Shown in pieces: positions 8,941 through 20,946 of a stretch of 64,000 nucleotides of DNA (position 1 is the first letter of the stretch; each line of letters begins with the position of its first letter). The notes beneath the pieces were generated by a model that saw only the letters and a program-made list of their open reading frames with translations, was not told the DNA's origin and ran no database searches. The position numbers were made by a program, and so were the translations under genes. The stretch is from Pseudomonadales bacterium. Its GTDB lineage: Bacteria; Pseudomonadota; Gammaproteobacteria; Pseudomonadales; Ketobacteraceae. Location of the stretch: NCBI GenBank assembly GCA_002701845.1, contig NZXG01000021.1, forward strand, positions 32,351-96,350, in the 5' to 3' direction.

Positions 8941-10298
8941 CCGGCGCCGACCTTAACCCCCGGGCCCGGGCGGCCCAGGTATTGAGCCAGGTCCTGCCCC
9001 TGGGGCGACAACAGTACCGGGCCCGTTCCCTGGCGGAACTGCTGCCCCCGGCCCTGGCGCAGGAATCCCAGCCGGGCCTGCTGCAGGAGCTTTGCTATGG
9101 CGTGTGCCGCTGGTACAACCGCCTGGACAAGCTGGCGGCGCCCCTGGTACGCCAGCCGTTCCGGCCCCGGGATGCGGATTTACAGGCGCTGCTGCTTGTG
9201 GGTCTGTATCAGATGTTCTACCTGCGGATTCCCGATCACGCCGCCATTTCCGAAACCGTACAGGCCTGCCGTCAATTACAGAAAGACTGGGCGGCCCGGG
9301 TATTGAACGGCATGCTGCGCAGCGCCCAGCGACAAAAAGCCGACCTGGAACAGAGCCTGCCCCAGACTCCGGCCATCCAGCAGGCCCACCCCAAATGGCT
9401 GGTGGACATGCTGGAGGCGGCCTGGCCCGGGCAGGCCGCTGCCATCCTCCGGGCCAATAACCAACCGGGGCCCCTGTGCCTGCGGGTGAACCGGCAACAA
9501 CTCAGCCGCGATGCTTATCTGGCCGGGTTGCGGGACCGGCACCTGGATGCCCGGACTGGTGGTTTCAGCGACTGTGCCATCTATTTGGCAAAGCCGGTGG
9601 ACGTGGCCGAGCTGCCGGGGTTCGCCGAGGGCCTGGTGTCGGTGCAGGATGAGGCCGCGCAACTGAGTGCCCAACTGCTGGATCCGCAGCCGGGGGAACG
9701 CATCCTGGATGCCTGCGCCGCCCCCGGCGGCAAGACCTGTCATCTGTTGGAGCTGCAGCCGCAACTGGCGGAGCTGGTGGCGTTGGATCAGGATGCACAG
9801 CGTTTGCAACGGGTGCGGGAAAATCTGACCCGACTGCAGTTGCGTGCCACCCTAGTTCACAGCTCCCTGGAAGACTATAGCCACGAGCACGCCCCCGGTC
9901 AGACCTCGGATGCGACCAGCGGGGGTTTCGACCGCATTCTGCTGGACGCCCCCTGCTCCGCCACCGGAGTGATCCGCCGCCATCCGGATATCAAATGGCT
10001 GCGCAAACGCAGTGACATCCGGGCCCTGGCGGACACCCAGGGGCGGTTGCTGGAAGCGGCTTTTTCCTTGCTCAAACCCGGTGGCACTCTGGTATACGCC
10101 ACCTGCTCTGTCCTGCCCCAGGAGAACGAACGGGTGGTGCAGAGTTTTCTGGCCCGGCAGCCCCAGGCCAGGGCAGTGGAGATCGCGGCGCCCTGGGGCG
10201 AGGCACGACCGGTTGGCCGGCAGTTGTTTCCGGTGGCCGGTCAGCATGACGGTTTCTATTACTGCAAGCTGCAACATGCAGACACACAGGCCCCCTGA
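8937..10298 (+). CDS. rsmB: 16S rRNA (cytosine-967 C5)-methyltransferase
   Basis: 453 residues, starting at TTG 8937, which overlaps the fmt TGA and suggests translational coupling. The N-terminal NusB-like domain is followed by a SAM-dependent RNA m5C methyltransferase domain. It has LDACAAPGGKTCHLLEL (SAM binding), LLDAPCSATGVIRRHPDIKW (PC motif) and VYATCSVLPQENE (catalytic TC motif). It modifies C967 of 16S rRNA. Formerly called sun or fmu. Confidence 0.96.
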   Translation: MTGADLNPRARAAQVLSQVLPLGRQQYRARSLAELLPPALAQESQPGLLQELCYGVCRWYNRLDKLAAPLVRQPFRPRDADLQALLLVGLYQMFYLRIPDHAAISETVQACRQLQKDWAARVLNGMLRSAQRQKADLEQSLPQTPAIQQAHPKWLVDMLEAAWPGQAAAILRANNQPGPLCLRVNRQQLSRDAYLAGLRDRHLDARTGGFSDCAIYLAKPVDVAELPGFAEGLVSVQDEAAQLSAQLLDPQPGERILDACAAPGGKTCHLLELQPQLAELVALDQDAQRLQRVRENLTRLQLRATLVHSSLEDYSHEHAPGQTSDATSGGFDRILLDAPCSATGVIRRHPDIKWLRKRSDIRALADTQGRLLEAAFSLLKPGGTLVYATCSVLPQENERVVQSFLARQPQARAVEIAAPWGEARPVGRQLFPVAGQHDGFYYCKLQHADTQAP

Positions 10299-10369
10299 AC
10301 CGGCGGCGATGAACGTGATAGGATTGTCCACATTTTCCGGCCCGAGCATTCACATAGCGAAGCAGCAGC

Positions 10370-11746
10370 ATGAAGATCATCATTTTGGGGGCGGGGCAAG
10401 TGGGTGGCACGCTGGCCGCCAACCTGGCCAGTGAACACAACGACATTACCGTGGTGGACACCAACAGCGAACGCCTGCACGAGCTGCAGGACCGTTACGA
10501 TATCCGTACCGTCAGCGGTATGGCCTCCTACCCGGATGTGCTGCGTCAGGCCGGCGCCGACGACGCCGACATGCTGATTGCGGTCACCAACAGTGATGAG
10601 ATCAACATGGTGGCCTGCCAGGTGGCCTATTCCCTGCACCGTACTCCCACCAAAATCGCCCGGGTCCGTTCCGCCAGTTATCTGGCCAAAAGCAAGGGCC
10701 TGTTCGGCAACGAAGCCTTTCCCATCGACGTTATTATTTCCCCGGAACAGGTGGTGACCAATCACATCACCCGCCTGATCGAACATCCGGGGGCGCTGCA
10801 GGTGCTGGACTTTGCCGATGGCAAACTGCAACTGGTGGCGGTGAAAGCCTATTTCAACGGCCCCCTGGTGGGGCGGGAACTGCGTTATCTGCGCCAGCAC
10901 ATGCCGGCGGTGGACACCCGGGTGGCGGCTATCTTCCGTCGTGACCGCCCCATCATTCCCGAAGGCACCACCATCATTGAAGCGGACGACGAGGTGTTCT
11001 TCATTGCCGCCCGCAATCATATCCGTGCCGTGATGAGCGAGCTGCGGGGTCTGGAACACAACTACAAAAAGATCATCATCGCCGGCGGTGGTAACATCGG
11101 CGAGCGTTTATGTGAGGCCCTGGAAGGCCGCTACCAGGTAAAAATCATCGAACGCAACCCCGGCCGCTGTGCCTTTCTGGCGGAGAAGCTCAACAAGACC
11201 ATCGTGATCCGCGGCAACGCCTCGGACCAGGATCTGCTGCTGGAAGAGAGCGTGGAGGACACCGATGTGTTTATCGCCGTCACCAACGACGACGAGGCCA
11301 ATATCATGTCCTCCATGCTGGCCAAACGCCTGGGGGCCCGCAAGGTGATGACCCTGATCAACAACCCCGCTTACGTGGACCTGGTGCAGGGGGGCGATAT
11401 CGATATCGCCATCTCCCCCCAGCAGGCCACCATCGGCAGTCTGTTGACTCATGTCCGCCGGGGCGACGTGGCCAACGTCCATTCCCTGCGCCGGGGTGCG
11501 GCGGAGGCCATCGAAGCCATCGCCCATGGGGACGAAAAGTCATCCAAGGTGGTGGGCAAGGCCATTGGCGAGATCGATTTGCCGGAAGGCACCACCATCG
11601 GCGCCATCGTGCGCCAGGATCAGGTTCTGATCGCCCACGACGATATCGTGGTGGAATCCGATGATCATGTGGTGCTGTTCCTGATCGACAAGCGCCGGAT
11701 TCAGGACGTGGAGCGGCTGTTCCAGGTGGGCATAACCTTTTTCTGA
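10370..11746 (+). CDS. trkA: Trk potassium uptake regulatory subunit TrkA
   Basis: 458 residues with two RCK modules in tandem. The first Rossmann motif is [20 protein letters not shown], the second [18 protein letters not shown] near residue 230; each is followed by an RCK-C (TrkA-C) domain. It binds NAD(H)/ATP and gates the TrkH channel from the cytoplasmic face. Seventy-one bases separate it from rsmB and 18 from trkH, so trkA and trkH are probably cotranscribed. Confidence 0.97.
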   Translation: MKIIILGAGQVGGTLAANLASEHNDITVVDTNSERLHELQDRYDIRTVSGMASYPDVLRQAGADDADMLIAVTNSDEINMVACQVAYSLHRTPTKIARVRSASYLAKSKGLFGNEAFPIDVIISPEQVVTNHITRLIEHPGALQVLDFADGKLQLVAVKAYFNGPLVGRELRYLRQHMPAVDTRVAAIFRRDRPIIPEGTTIIEADDEVFFIAARNHIRAVMSELRGLEHNYKKIIIAGGGNIGERLCEALEGRYQVKIIERNPGRCAFLAEKLNKTIVIRGNASDQDLLLEESVEDTDVFIAVTNDDEANIMSSMLAKRLGARKVMTLINNPAYVDLVQGGDIDIAISPQQATIGSLLTHVRRGDVANVHSLRRGAAEAIEAIAHGDEKSSKVVGKAIGEIDLPEGTTIGAIVRQDQVLIAHDDIVVESDDHVVLFLIDKRRIQDVERLFQVGITFF

Positions 11747-11764
11747 CAGGAGCCAGTCACACTC

Positions 11765-13216
11765 ATGCACCCCGCGGTTATTCTGCGCATTACTGGTCTG
11801 CTTTTGATGGTGTACAGCAGCACTATGCTGGTGCCGGCGGTGGTGGCGCTGATCTATGGGGATGGCGGCGAGAAGCAGTTTTTCTTTGCCTTTGCCATTA
11901 CCCTGGTTTCCGGCCTGCTGTGCTGGCTGCCGGTACAGAACCGCAAACAGGATCTGCGGGTGCGGGACGGTTTCGTTATCGTGGTGCTATTCTGGTCGGT
12001 GCTGGGTGGCTACGGCGCCATTCCCTTTATGCTGGGGGAACAACCTCATATGCCCCTGGCGGACGCGGTGTTTGAATCCATCTCCGGATTGACCACCACC
12101 GGCGCCACCGTAGTGAAGGACATCGACAGCCTGCCCAAATCCATCCTCTACTACCGGCAACAACTGCAGTGGCTGGGGGGCATGGGTATCATCGTGCTGG
12201 CGGTGGCGATTCTGCCCATGCTGGGCATTGGCGGCATGCAGCTGTATCGGGCCGAGGCCCCCGGCCCCATCAAGGACAACAAACTCACGCCCCGCATCAC
12301 CGAAACCGCCAAGGCCCTCTGGTACATCTACGTCACCCTGACCCTGACCTGCGCCCTGGCCTACTGGATTTGTGGCATGAGTGTGTTCGATGCCATCGCC
12401 CACAGCTTTTCCACCGTGGCCATCGGTGGCTTCTCCACCCATAACGCCAGCATCGGCTTTTACGACAGTGCGGCCATTGAGCTGGTCACGGTGTTTTTCA
12501 TGCTGCTGGCGGGGGTCAATTTCGGCCTGCATTTTCTGGCCTGGCGCCGGCGTAATCTGTTTTCCTACTGGCAGGATCCAGAATTCCGTTTTTACATCAC
12601 GGTGCTGTTCAGCATCAGTGTGCTGGTGTTCTGCGGACTGCTGCTGGCCAGTGACTACGACGACCCCCTGCTGGCGGCGCGCCATGCCCTGTTTGAAACC
12701 GTGGCCATCGGCACCACCACCGGCTATGGCGTAGCGGACTTTTCCGGCTGGCACCCGTTGCTGGCCACCGCCCTGATCATGGGCAGTTTTGTGGGGGCCT
12801 GCGCCGGCTCCACCGGCGGTGGCATCAAAGCGATCCGGGTTTACCTCATGTTCAAACAGGGGCTGCGGGAGATCCGCCGGCTGATTCACCCCAACGCGGT
12901 GATGATTATCAAACTGGCCAACAAAGCGGTGCCGGACCGGGTGATTGAGGCCGTTTGGGGTTTCTTCGGTATCTATCTGATGAGTTTCTGTATCCTGTTT
13001 CTGGCCATGCTGGCCACCGGCATGGATTTTATCACCGGCTTCTCGGCGGTGGCCGCCTGCCTCAACAACCTGGGCCCCGGGCTGGGGGAGGTGGCGCTGC
13101 ACTACGGTGATATCAGTGACACCGCCAAGTGGATTCTCTGTTTTGCCATGCTCCTGGGGCGACTGGAGATCTTTACCCTGCTGGTGCTGTTCACTCCCAT
13201 GTTCTGGCGGCATTAG
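11765..13216 (+). CDS. trkH: Trk potassium uptake membrane subunit TrkH
   Basis: 483 residues, strongly hydrophobic, with the fourfold M1-P-M2 repeats of the TrkH/KtrB family. Selectivity-filter-type stretches can be seen: [31 protein letters not shown] and [13 protein letters not shown]. It forms the K+-translocating channel with TrkA. Start ATG 11765 fits the family N-terminus ([15 protein letters not shown]). It could equally be called TrkI; the sequence alone does not separate the two. Confidence 0.96.
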   Translation: MHPAVILRITGLLLMVYSSTMLVPAVVALIYGDGGEKQFFFAFAITLVSGLLCWLPVQNRKQDLRVRDGFVIVVLFWSVLGGYGAIPFMLGEQPHMPLADAVFESISGLTTTGATVVKDIDSLPKSILYYRQQLQWLGGMGIIVLAVAILPMLGIGGMQLYRAEAPGPIKDNKLTPRITETAKALWYIYVTLTLTCALAYWICGMSVFDAIAHSFSTVAIGGFSTHNASIGFYDSAAIELVTVFFMLLAGVNFGLHFLAWRRRNLFSYWQDPEFRFYITVLFSISVLVFCGLLLASDYDDPLLAARHALFETVAIGTTTGYGVADFSGWHPLLATALIMGSFVGACAGSTGGGIKAIRVYLMFKQGLREIRRLIHPNAVMIIKLANKAVPDRVIEAVWGFFGIYLMSFCILFLAMLATGMDFITGFSAVAACLNNLGPGLGEVALHYGDISDTAKWILCFAMLLGRLEIFTLLVLFTPMFWRH

Positions 13217-13346
13217 GGCCTGGCCGGTATTGATCACTTTTTGGCCAGTTGTCCGGCCGTTCTCAGGGAATTTCGTCAATTCCAGCCGTGGGGACGATTC
13301 TCTGTCTATACTCAAGCCAATATTCCCTGCAGCAAGATCATCGGTT

Positions 13347-14333
13347 ATGTTCAATCGCGACGAATGGATTCTTGAACAACAGAATCCGATGATTTCCATT
13401 AAGAAGTGGCAAACCACGGTGGATCTCATCGCCAATCTGTACGAGTCACCCATCGTGCATATTTTGCAGTGCACCGGCCGCGGCTATCAGGTGGTGGTGG
13501 GCAGCAACACCCCCACCAATCCGTTTCGCGCCGGCCATCACTTCCCGCCGGACAGCCGCCTGTTCAGTGCCCGGGTGATCAGCCGGGGAGCCCCCCTCTA
13601 CGTCAACCACGCCGCCAGCATGGCGGAATGGCGGGAAAACCCGGTGGTGCGCGAGCACCGTATCAATTCCTTTCTGGCGGTACCCATCTACTGGCCTGAT
13701 GGGGTCAGCTTCGGCACCATCTGTGTGCTGGATTTTGCCGTTACCCATTACAGCCGTACTTATCAGGATCTGCTGCTGCAGTTTCGGGATTTGGTGGAGG
13801 GCGATCTGCTGCTGAACAATCAGTTTCTGCAGTTACTGGAGCTTTCCACCAGGGACGAGTTGACCCGCTTGTTCAACCGCCGTGGGTTCTTCGCCGAGGC
13901 CGACAAGCACGTGAGGCTGGCCCAGCGCCTGCAGCAAAGCGTCGGCATTATGTACCTGGATCTGGATCACCTGAAACAACTGAACGACGACTACGGTCAC
14001 CGTCTGGGGGACAAGGCCATCGCCGCCCTGGGCACAGCTATTCGCAACGTGATGCGGGACAGTGACGTGGCCGGTCGTATCGGCGGTGATGAGTTCGTGG
14101 TGGTGCTGATGACTCCGGACGAACAATCCCTACCCAAGATGGCGGCCCGGGTGCGGGCCGAGCTGAAACAGCTGTGCCAGGGCGAACTGGCGGATCTGAC
14201 ACTGAGTGTCAGCATCGGCTATCGCCTGTTCCCGGTCACTGAGATCAGCGTGATCGATCGCATGGTGTCCCTGGTGGATGAGCGCATGTATGAGGACAAA
14301 AACAACCATCAGCAACAGCTGGATGCCCGTTGA
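13347..14333 (+). CDS. GAF-GGDEF diguanylate cyclase
   Basis: The frame is open from 13107 but the part before 13347 overlaps trkH in another frame. ATG 13347 (MFNRDEWILEQQNPMISI) gives 328 residues. A GAF-like sensor domain (about 10-160) is followed by a GGDEF domain (about 165-325) with RIGGDEFVVVL. An intact inhibitory site RDSD lies five residues before GGDEF. Active c-di-GMP synthesis with product inhibition is predicted. The stop is 40 bases from the convergent EpsG-like gene. Confidence 0.9.
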   Translation: MFNRDEWILEQQNPMISIKKWQTTVDLIANLYESPIVHILQCTGRGYQVVVGSNTPTNPFRAGHHFPPDSRLFSARVISRGAPLYVNHAASMAEWRENPVVREHRINSFLAVPIYWPDGVSFGTICVLDFAVTHYSRTYQDLLLQFRDLVEGDLLLNNQFLQLLELSTRDELTRLFNRRGFFAEADKHVRLAQRLQQSVGIMYLDLDHLKQLNDDYGHRLGDKAIAALGTAIRNVMRDSDVAGRIGGDEFVVVLMTPDEQSLPKMAARVRAELKQLCQGELADLTLSVSIGYRLFPVTEISVIDRMVSLVDERMYEDKNNHQQQLDAR

Positions 14334-14372
14334 TTTTGCAGCACTATACACTAAACGTTTAACCGCTGAGCC

Positions 14373-15428
14373 TCACAAACCATCCACTTTCAGCCAGTAA
14401 TACCACTGTAAGCAGGCATACAACCCAAAAGCACCCACCACAAAAGGTTTGATGCGGCTGTCGGTGCGCAGCATGGTAATGATCAACATAGGCAGGGATG
14501 CCGCCAGAAAACGCAGACTGTAACCACCAAAAACCAGATTGAAGCTGACAAAACTGAGAATCACGATGGCGTAGGCACAGATGATCTGCGTGCCATACCG
14601 GCGGCCCTGAGTCAGCGCCACTCCCAGCAGGGCGATCCAGAATAAGGTATAAAGCAGCCCGGACGAGGCATTGCCCAGCACCCGTTCGGCGCGCCGGTCT
14701 CCCAGTACACTCAGGATCTGGTGCAACAGCTCACCGGAGGCGAATGACAGCACCGCGCCGGCAAACACCAGCCCCCCCAGATAGAACCAGTACGGCAGCC
14801 AGCCCTTCTGCTGCCAGCGGATCGCCAGGGTCAGGCACAGCCAGAGCAAGACAAATAATACCGACGAGGTATGCAGAAACGGCGCGATCAACACCAGCAG
14901 AACCGCCGCCGGCAGCAGTTTGCGGGGCAACATAAAAGCCCATAGCAGTAAACTGAAGGCCAGGGAGTTACGCATCTGGTCGAAGGCGAAGGTCATTAAC
15001 AAAGGATTCAACAGTAACGGCAATGCCAGCAGGCTTTGATAACGGGCCAGGAACACCACAAAGGTGAATACGCAGAAAAAGGCAATGGCATCGAACAAAG
15101 TGGGCAGACTGATATCCCAGGTCTTGTGCAGATAGGGGATGGCACTGTGCCAAAGAATTTCATTGGTAAGATAATCGTACCAGTGGCTGAAACGACTGTA
15201 TTCCAGCAGATTTTCTTCATATTTGAAGTAATGCAGATAATTGACCCGATCCACAAATTCATAGCCCCGCAGATCCGCCCAGGGAATCTGCACCGCCAGC
15301 AACGCCAACAGCACACCACAGAGGACATGAGTCAAGGTGAGCGGTGGCGCCGCCGGGACTGCCGCCGCTGGCCGGGGCGGCGGCGCGGTATGGCGGGCAA
15401 GGGCATCTTGGAGGATCAGGTAACTCAT
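14373..15428 (-). CDS. EpsG-like polysaccharide membrane protein
   Basis: 351 residues with about nine or ten hydrophobic segments after a Pro/Ala-rich cytoplasmic N-terminus. The stretches LLNPLLMTFAFDQMRNSLAF and LIAPFLHTSSVLF resemble the EpsG family (loops with R-x-x-L-A and L-H-x-S). Those proteins act in exopolysaccharide polymerisation or assembly. No other polysaccharide locus is here. The gene is divergent from the GT39-like gene at 15667 and convergent with a diguanylate cyclase, a suggestive but unproven pairing. Confidence 0.65.
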   Translation of the reverse strand: MSYLILQDALARHTAPPPRPAAAVPAAPPLTLTHVLCGVLLALLAVQIPWADLRGYEFVDRVNYLHYFKYEENLLEYSRFSHWYDYLTNEILWHSAIPYLHKTWDISLPTLFDAIAFFCVFTFVVFLARYQSLLALPLLLNPLLMTFAFDQMRNSLAFSLLLWAFMLPRKLLPAAVLLVLIAPFLHTSSVLFVLLWLCLTLAIRWQQKGWLPYWFYLGGLVFAGAVLSFASGELLHQILSVLGDRRAERVLGNASSGLLYTLFWIALLGVALTQGRRYGTQIICAYAIVILSFVSFNLVFGGYSLRFLAASLPMLIITMLRTDSRIKPFVVGAFGLYACLQWYYWLKVDGL

Positions 15429-15586
15429 GATGGCCGGCTGCTGAGTCCGAGCTCAGTGGTGATGGCTGGAAAGGAGGTTACCAATTTTACGAATTTTTAT
15501 GTCAGGGTGATGACAAGCCTCCCACCGGCGGTCTGGGCGTCAACAATCGGTAACGCAATCCCCTTATCCTGAGCGGTTACTTTGTC

Positions 15587-15603
15587 CTGGCAACTCTTTT
15601 GCC
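15587..15603 (+). promoter_or_regulatory. Candidate sigma54 (-24/-12) promoter before the GT39-like gene
   Basis: CTGGCAACTCTTTTGCC keeps the -24 GG and -12 GC dinucleotides at the required 10-base interval and has TGGCA and TTGC intact. It lies 63 bases before ATG 15667. I see no convincing upstream palindrome of the type found near 19.8 and 61.7 kb, so this is the weakest-supported member of the set with 57610. Confidence 0.4.
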
Positions 15604-15666
15604 ATATAAAGCCCGTAAACACCCGCACATGCCAGTGATTGGCGCCTGTGCTTCAGAGATGCCCGT

Positions 15667-16979
15667 ATGCTGTTAACCGCTCTGCAACCGCCACCATCTG
15701 TGCGCTCTCTTTTGGCGTGCAGTGGGCTGCTGTTCCTGGGCTGGACGCTGGTGGCCTGGCTCACCGGCGCGCTTGGGGTCCCGGCGGACGGCGACGAAAT
15801 CGACTACCTGCAACGGGGGCTGACTCTGGTAAGCAATGATTCACTGGCAGACGCCTACCGGCCGCCCCTGTATCCCCTGGTGATATGGTCATTAGGCCAG
15901 CTGTTACCGCAGCCTTTGGTACTGGACGCGGCCAGGTTACTGAATATTTTGCTGGTCTCGATAGTGCCCGGCCTATGGCTGTGGTACGCCGGTCGCTCTC
16001 CGTATCCCGGGGCCGGCCTGCTGATGGCGCTGTTCAGCGCCCTGTGGCCGCCGTTCTATCTGTATGCGTTTAATGCCATGGCGGAGGCGCCCTCGTTTTT
16101 GTTCTGGCACGGGGCCATCCTACTGACCTTACTGGCGGCGGCCGACGCGGAAAGGTCGTCGCGGCGGCCTCCTCTGTTACCGGTAACCCTGGCTGGCGTC
16201 TGTCTGGGACTACTGGGGCTGCTGAAAGCCAACAATATTCTGGTGGCCGCCCCCCTGGCGCTGATGTTCTGGCTGCTGAGCCCACAACCGCGCAACCGGC
16301 GACTGCGGGCACTGGCGCTGATGGCGGCGGCAGCCATGCTGGTGGTGAGCCCCTGGCTGTTGTATGTCAAACACCATACCGGCCAGTGGCGGGTCACCAC
16401 CACCGGCGGTATCAATCTGATGCTGGGCAGCGGGCGCTATGATTTTGGCATGGGGGGCGATCCCAACACGTTGCAGGCCCGCTATCTGGCGGCCCATCCC
16501 AGTGCGGCGCTGGAGCAGGAAGTGCAGCAGAGGATACCGGTGTTCGATTCCACCACGCTGCCCCGGGATTTCATTGACGATCAGGCCCGGGAAATGGCAC
16601 TGGATATCTGGCGCCGCTACCCGCAAGTACAACGTCATTATGGGCTGCTGAAAGTGCTCCACAGTTTCGGTTTTTCCCTGCGGGGCCCGGTGGATTATGT
16701 GACGGCGGGATTTTTCCTGGTGGCCACGCTGGTGGCGCTGGCGGGGTTGTGGAGCAGGGCCTTGAGGCCACTGGCGGTTATGCATCTGGGGTGCACCTTG
16801 TGCGGTGCGTTAATGGCGTTTTTCTTTCTACCCAATATCCGCTTCAAGACGTTTTACTTTGACACTACCGGGTTGCTGTTAATCGCCCATGCCCTCGGCT
16901 ACGTCCTGCTACAACACCGGCGCCGACGCAGAGACCATCCGCTGACGCAAAAAGGGGGCCTGTCGGCCCCCGCTGCGGG

Positions 16980-16983
<4 letters not shown>
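15667..16983 (+). CDS. GT39-like membrane glycosyltransferase
   Basis: 438 residues with about ten membrane segments. Near the N-terminus are [18 protein letters not shown] and [15 protein letters not shown]. This acidic loop and the RPPLYP motif are typical of ArnT/PMT-type (GT39, GT-C fold) enzymes that move sugars from polyprenyl carriers. The acceptor is unknown. Its last codons overlap the convergent groEL stop by four bases, and the groEL terminator lies inside its 3' end. Confidence 0.7.
16949..16971 (-). terminator. groEL terminator embedded in the convergent coding region
   Basis: On the minus strand the arms GGGGGCC (16965-16971) and GGCCCCC (16954-16960) are separated by GACA and followed by five T. 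It begins nine bases past the groEL stop and lies wholly inside the 3' end of the convergent CDS. Confidence 0.8.
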
Positions 16984-18921
<1,938 letters not shown>

Positions 18922-19004
18922 TGAAATTTCCTCCCAAAAGAATCTAAACAGATCAACAGAGTTGTTGCGGGCCGGTGTTTAGCGCTCGGCCCATCGAATC
19001 GCAA

Positions 19005-19031
19005 AATAGGTGCGGTTTTTGCACTTTCAAG
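19005..19031 (-). promoter_or_regulatory. Candidate heat-shock (sigma32) promoter of groES-groEL
   Basis: On the minus strand CTTGAAA (19025-19031) matches the sigma32 -35 exactly. After 12 bases comes CACCTATT (19005-19012), a partial match to the -10 CCCCATNT. It lies 84 bases upstream of the groES start. Known groE operons use sigma32 promoters, which supports the call; the -10 is imperfect. Confidence 0.5.
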
Positions 19032-19146
19032 CGGAACCAACGGGCATTTTTTAGAGCTAATTTTCATAAAAAGGCCGGTCTTTATATATTGAAACCAGAG
19101 CCCGCTGTTTTATATTTAAACTATGTCGGATGGTGGAGGTGTGCGG

Positions 19147-19737
19147 ATGGCGAACCAGTCTGTGGCCGAGTTTGAGCGGCGCCTGGAGGAGTATTTCCGC
19201 GAACGACTGGCAGAGTGCGCGGCGGTGCTGGAGCCCCAGCCCCAGGAGGATACCCTGTGGTATATGGGATCAGTGCTGGCCCGGCTGGGGGACAGCCGGC
19301 GCCTGTTCAGTTACGAAGGGGGCGAGCTGCAATTGCGACCCCTGGCCCTGTTGTACAAGGACGCCCACGAAAGTGATGGTCACGAACGCTGCCTGTTGCT
19401 GCGGCAACTGGGGGATCAGGCTCTGTTTCTGGGGGCCTTGTTTCCCCAGCGTTACGCCCGCAAGGGGCTGGAACAGGATTACTTTGTGGGCATGGGCGGC
19501 GGTGCCTACGATTACCTGGCGGACCACGCCGCCAGCCATCGTCATGTGTTCGCCGAACTGGCGGAGCGCTTTGTGGCATTTCTGAGCCTGGTGGCACAGG
19601 TTTGTCATCGTCGCATGGAAGCCAGCGTGGATGAGGTGCTGGCCATGTATCAACGCTGGCGACACACCGGTGATGAGTACCTGGCGGTGCGGCTGCGGGC
19701 GCTGGGTATCAGCCTGGACGCCGGTCAAATGCACTAA
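19147..19737 (+). CDS. Hypothetical protein (196 residues)
   Basis: ATG 19147 (MANQSVAEFERRLEEYFRER) is preferred over 19123 because GGAGG lies just upstream of it. No signal peptide or membrane segment. Predicted mostly helical, with FSYEGGELQLRPLALLYKDA in the middle and a conserved-looking YFVGMGGGAYDYLADHAASH. I do not recognise the family. It is divergent from groES and upstream of the lipid-kinase unit, from which it is separated by a 197-base region with a palindrome and a sigma54-like promoter. Confidence 0.75.
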   Translation: MANQSVAEFERRLEEYFRERLAECAAVLEPQPQEDTLWYMGSVLARLGDSRRLFSYEGGELQLRPLALLYKDAHESDGHERCLLLRQLGDQALFLGALFPQRYARKGLEQDYFVGMGGGAYDYLADHAASHRHVFAELAERFVAFLSLVAQVCHRRMEASVDEVLAMYQRWRHTGDEYLAVRLRALGISLDAGQMH

Positions 19738-19790
19738 GCGCGGCTGGCCGCTGCTTTCCGTTGCTGCTTGTACCTGCACGCTTGTGTGCG

Positions 19791-19807
19791 CTTGTAAAAG
19801 CTACAAG
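19791..19807. promoter_or_regulatory. Perfect palindrome CTTGTA-N5-TACAAG (candidate enhancer site)
   Basis: CTTGTA (19791-19796), spacer AAAGC, TACAAG (19802-19807). The same arms with the same five-base spacer recur at 61692-61708, between two sigma54-like promoters. Here it lies 71 bases upstream of the -24/-12 element at 19879, a normal place for an activator of sigma54. A second nested palindrome, AAAAGCT-ACA-AGCTTTT (19796-19812), overlaps it. Confidence 0.55.
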
Positions 19808-19878
19808 CTTTTGTCAGTGACGCTGTTTCAGGTGCCGCAGAGCCAATACATTTTTCTCATGATTCAACAACTTAAAGG

Positions 19879-19895
19879 CTGGCCGGATTCTTGCT
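19879..19895 (+). promoter_or_regulatory. Candidate sigma54 promoter of the lipid-kinase unit
   Basis: CTGGCCGGATTCTTGCT matches the -24/-12 consensus at all positions except two (bases 6 and 7), with perfect CTGGC and TTGCT and correct spacing. It ends 39 bases before ATG 19935. Confidence 0.6.
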
Positions 19896-19934
19896 GAAGA
19901 GGGGCATCAAAGCTTTCACGACAGGTACCCTTGC

Positions 19935-20897
19935 ATGCATGAGACGGTTGCAATCACCGGGGACAATCGCCAGCACAACGGGCAGACTCCGGCGGACTAT
20001 GATTTCTATGTGATTCTGAACCGCAGTTCCGGCGCCGGTGATCCCAACGAGCTGGTGCAGCGAATGCGCGATCATCATCCCGAGCTGCGGGTCACTGAAT
20101 TCAAGGTGATCTGCCGGGACGATGATCTGGAGCAAGTGATGGCGGACCGCTTCCGGCGGGCCCGGGAGGAAGGCCGCGCGGTGTTGGTGGGCGGTGGTGA
20201 CGGCACCATTAATCTGGCGGTGAAGAACGCCTTGAAGTATCAGGTGCCGCTGGCATTGCTGGCTCAGGGGACCTTTAATTTGTTCGCCCGGCATCACGGC
20301 CTCAGTGAAGATCTGCGGGAACAACTGCAGCAGCTGTCCCGGTGTAAATTACAGCAGGTGGCGGTGTGCTTTATCAATGGCATGCCATTCACCGCCAGTG
20401 CCAATTTTGGCATTTATCCCGCGGTGATTCGCGATCGCGAACGCTATATGGACAGCGTGGGTACCCGTAACCGGGTGCTGGCGTCGCTGGCGGGACTGAT
20501 CTCCTTTTTTAAATACTGGCGCCGCATACGATTGCTGGTGCGCGCCGGGGATCGGTCGTTCCGGGTCCGGGCGTTAATGGTAATGGTCACCCAAAACCGA
20601 CCGCAGTTGCGCCAATTCGGGTTCGAACAATCCGCCCAACACATAGACGGCCGGCTGGCCCTGATCGTGGTAAAACCCCTGCGCTGGTTGGACAAACTAC
20701 GGCTGCTGCTCAAAGGCAGCTTTGGCCGCCTGAAACGGGACCGTGATGTGCAAATGCGCCTGTATCATCAGCTCACCCTGCACTCCAGCAGTGACACCGT
20801 CAACTGCGCATTGGATGGCGAGTTGATGAGTATTCGCAGCCCCATCACCCTGGAAGCCAAAGCCAACGCCCTGCCGGTGTTTATTCCCCGGGGTTAA
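19935..20897 (+). CDS. Diacylglycerol/lipid kinase family protein
   Basis: 320 residues, cytoplasmic. The N-terminal DAGK catalytic domain begins DFYVILNRSSGAGDPNELVQ and has the nucleotide-binding VLVGGGDGTINLAVK followed by LLAQGTFNLFARHHGL (the usual GT-N-x-F/x-A-R block). The C-terminal YegS/LCB5-like half has CALDGELM. Bacterial members phosphorylate diacylglycerol or related lipids; the substrate cannot be read from sequence. It is followed at short distance by a metallophosphoesterase. A sigma54-like promoter and palindrome upstream tie it to the envelope-stress cluster. Confidence 0.88.
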   Translation: MHETVAITGDNRQHNGQTPADYDFYVILNRSSGAGDPNELVQRMRDHHPELRVTEFKVICRDDDLEQVMADRFRRAREEGRAVLVGGGDGTINLAVKNALKYQVPLALLAQGTFNLFARHHGLSEDLREQLQQLSRCKLQQVAVCFINGMPFTASANFGIYPAVIRDRERYMDSVGTRNRVLASLAGLISFFKYWRRIRLLVRAGDRSFRVRALMVMVTQNRPQLRQFGFEQSAQHIDGRLALIVVKPLRWLDKLRLLLKGSFGRLKRDRDVQMRLYHQLTLHSSSDTVNCALDGELMSIRSPITLEAKANALPVFIPRG

Positions 20898-20946
20898 CCT
20901 CCGTATTATATTTTCGTCCTTTATGAATGAGGCTTGCACTGTTGTT

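Noticed and set aside
11987..13474. 495-codon open frame antisense to trkH
   Set aside because: Shadow of trkH in GC-rich DNA; biased His/Gln/Gly composition and no recognisable domain. The long frames opposite mrpA (31508-32794) and the TtpC-like gene (38862-40178) were rejected for the same reason.
19767..19783. Further CTTGTA copy close to the 19791 palindrome
   Set aside because: Only the left arm is present; the right arm does not match. Treated as chance half-site.
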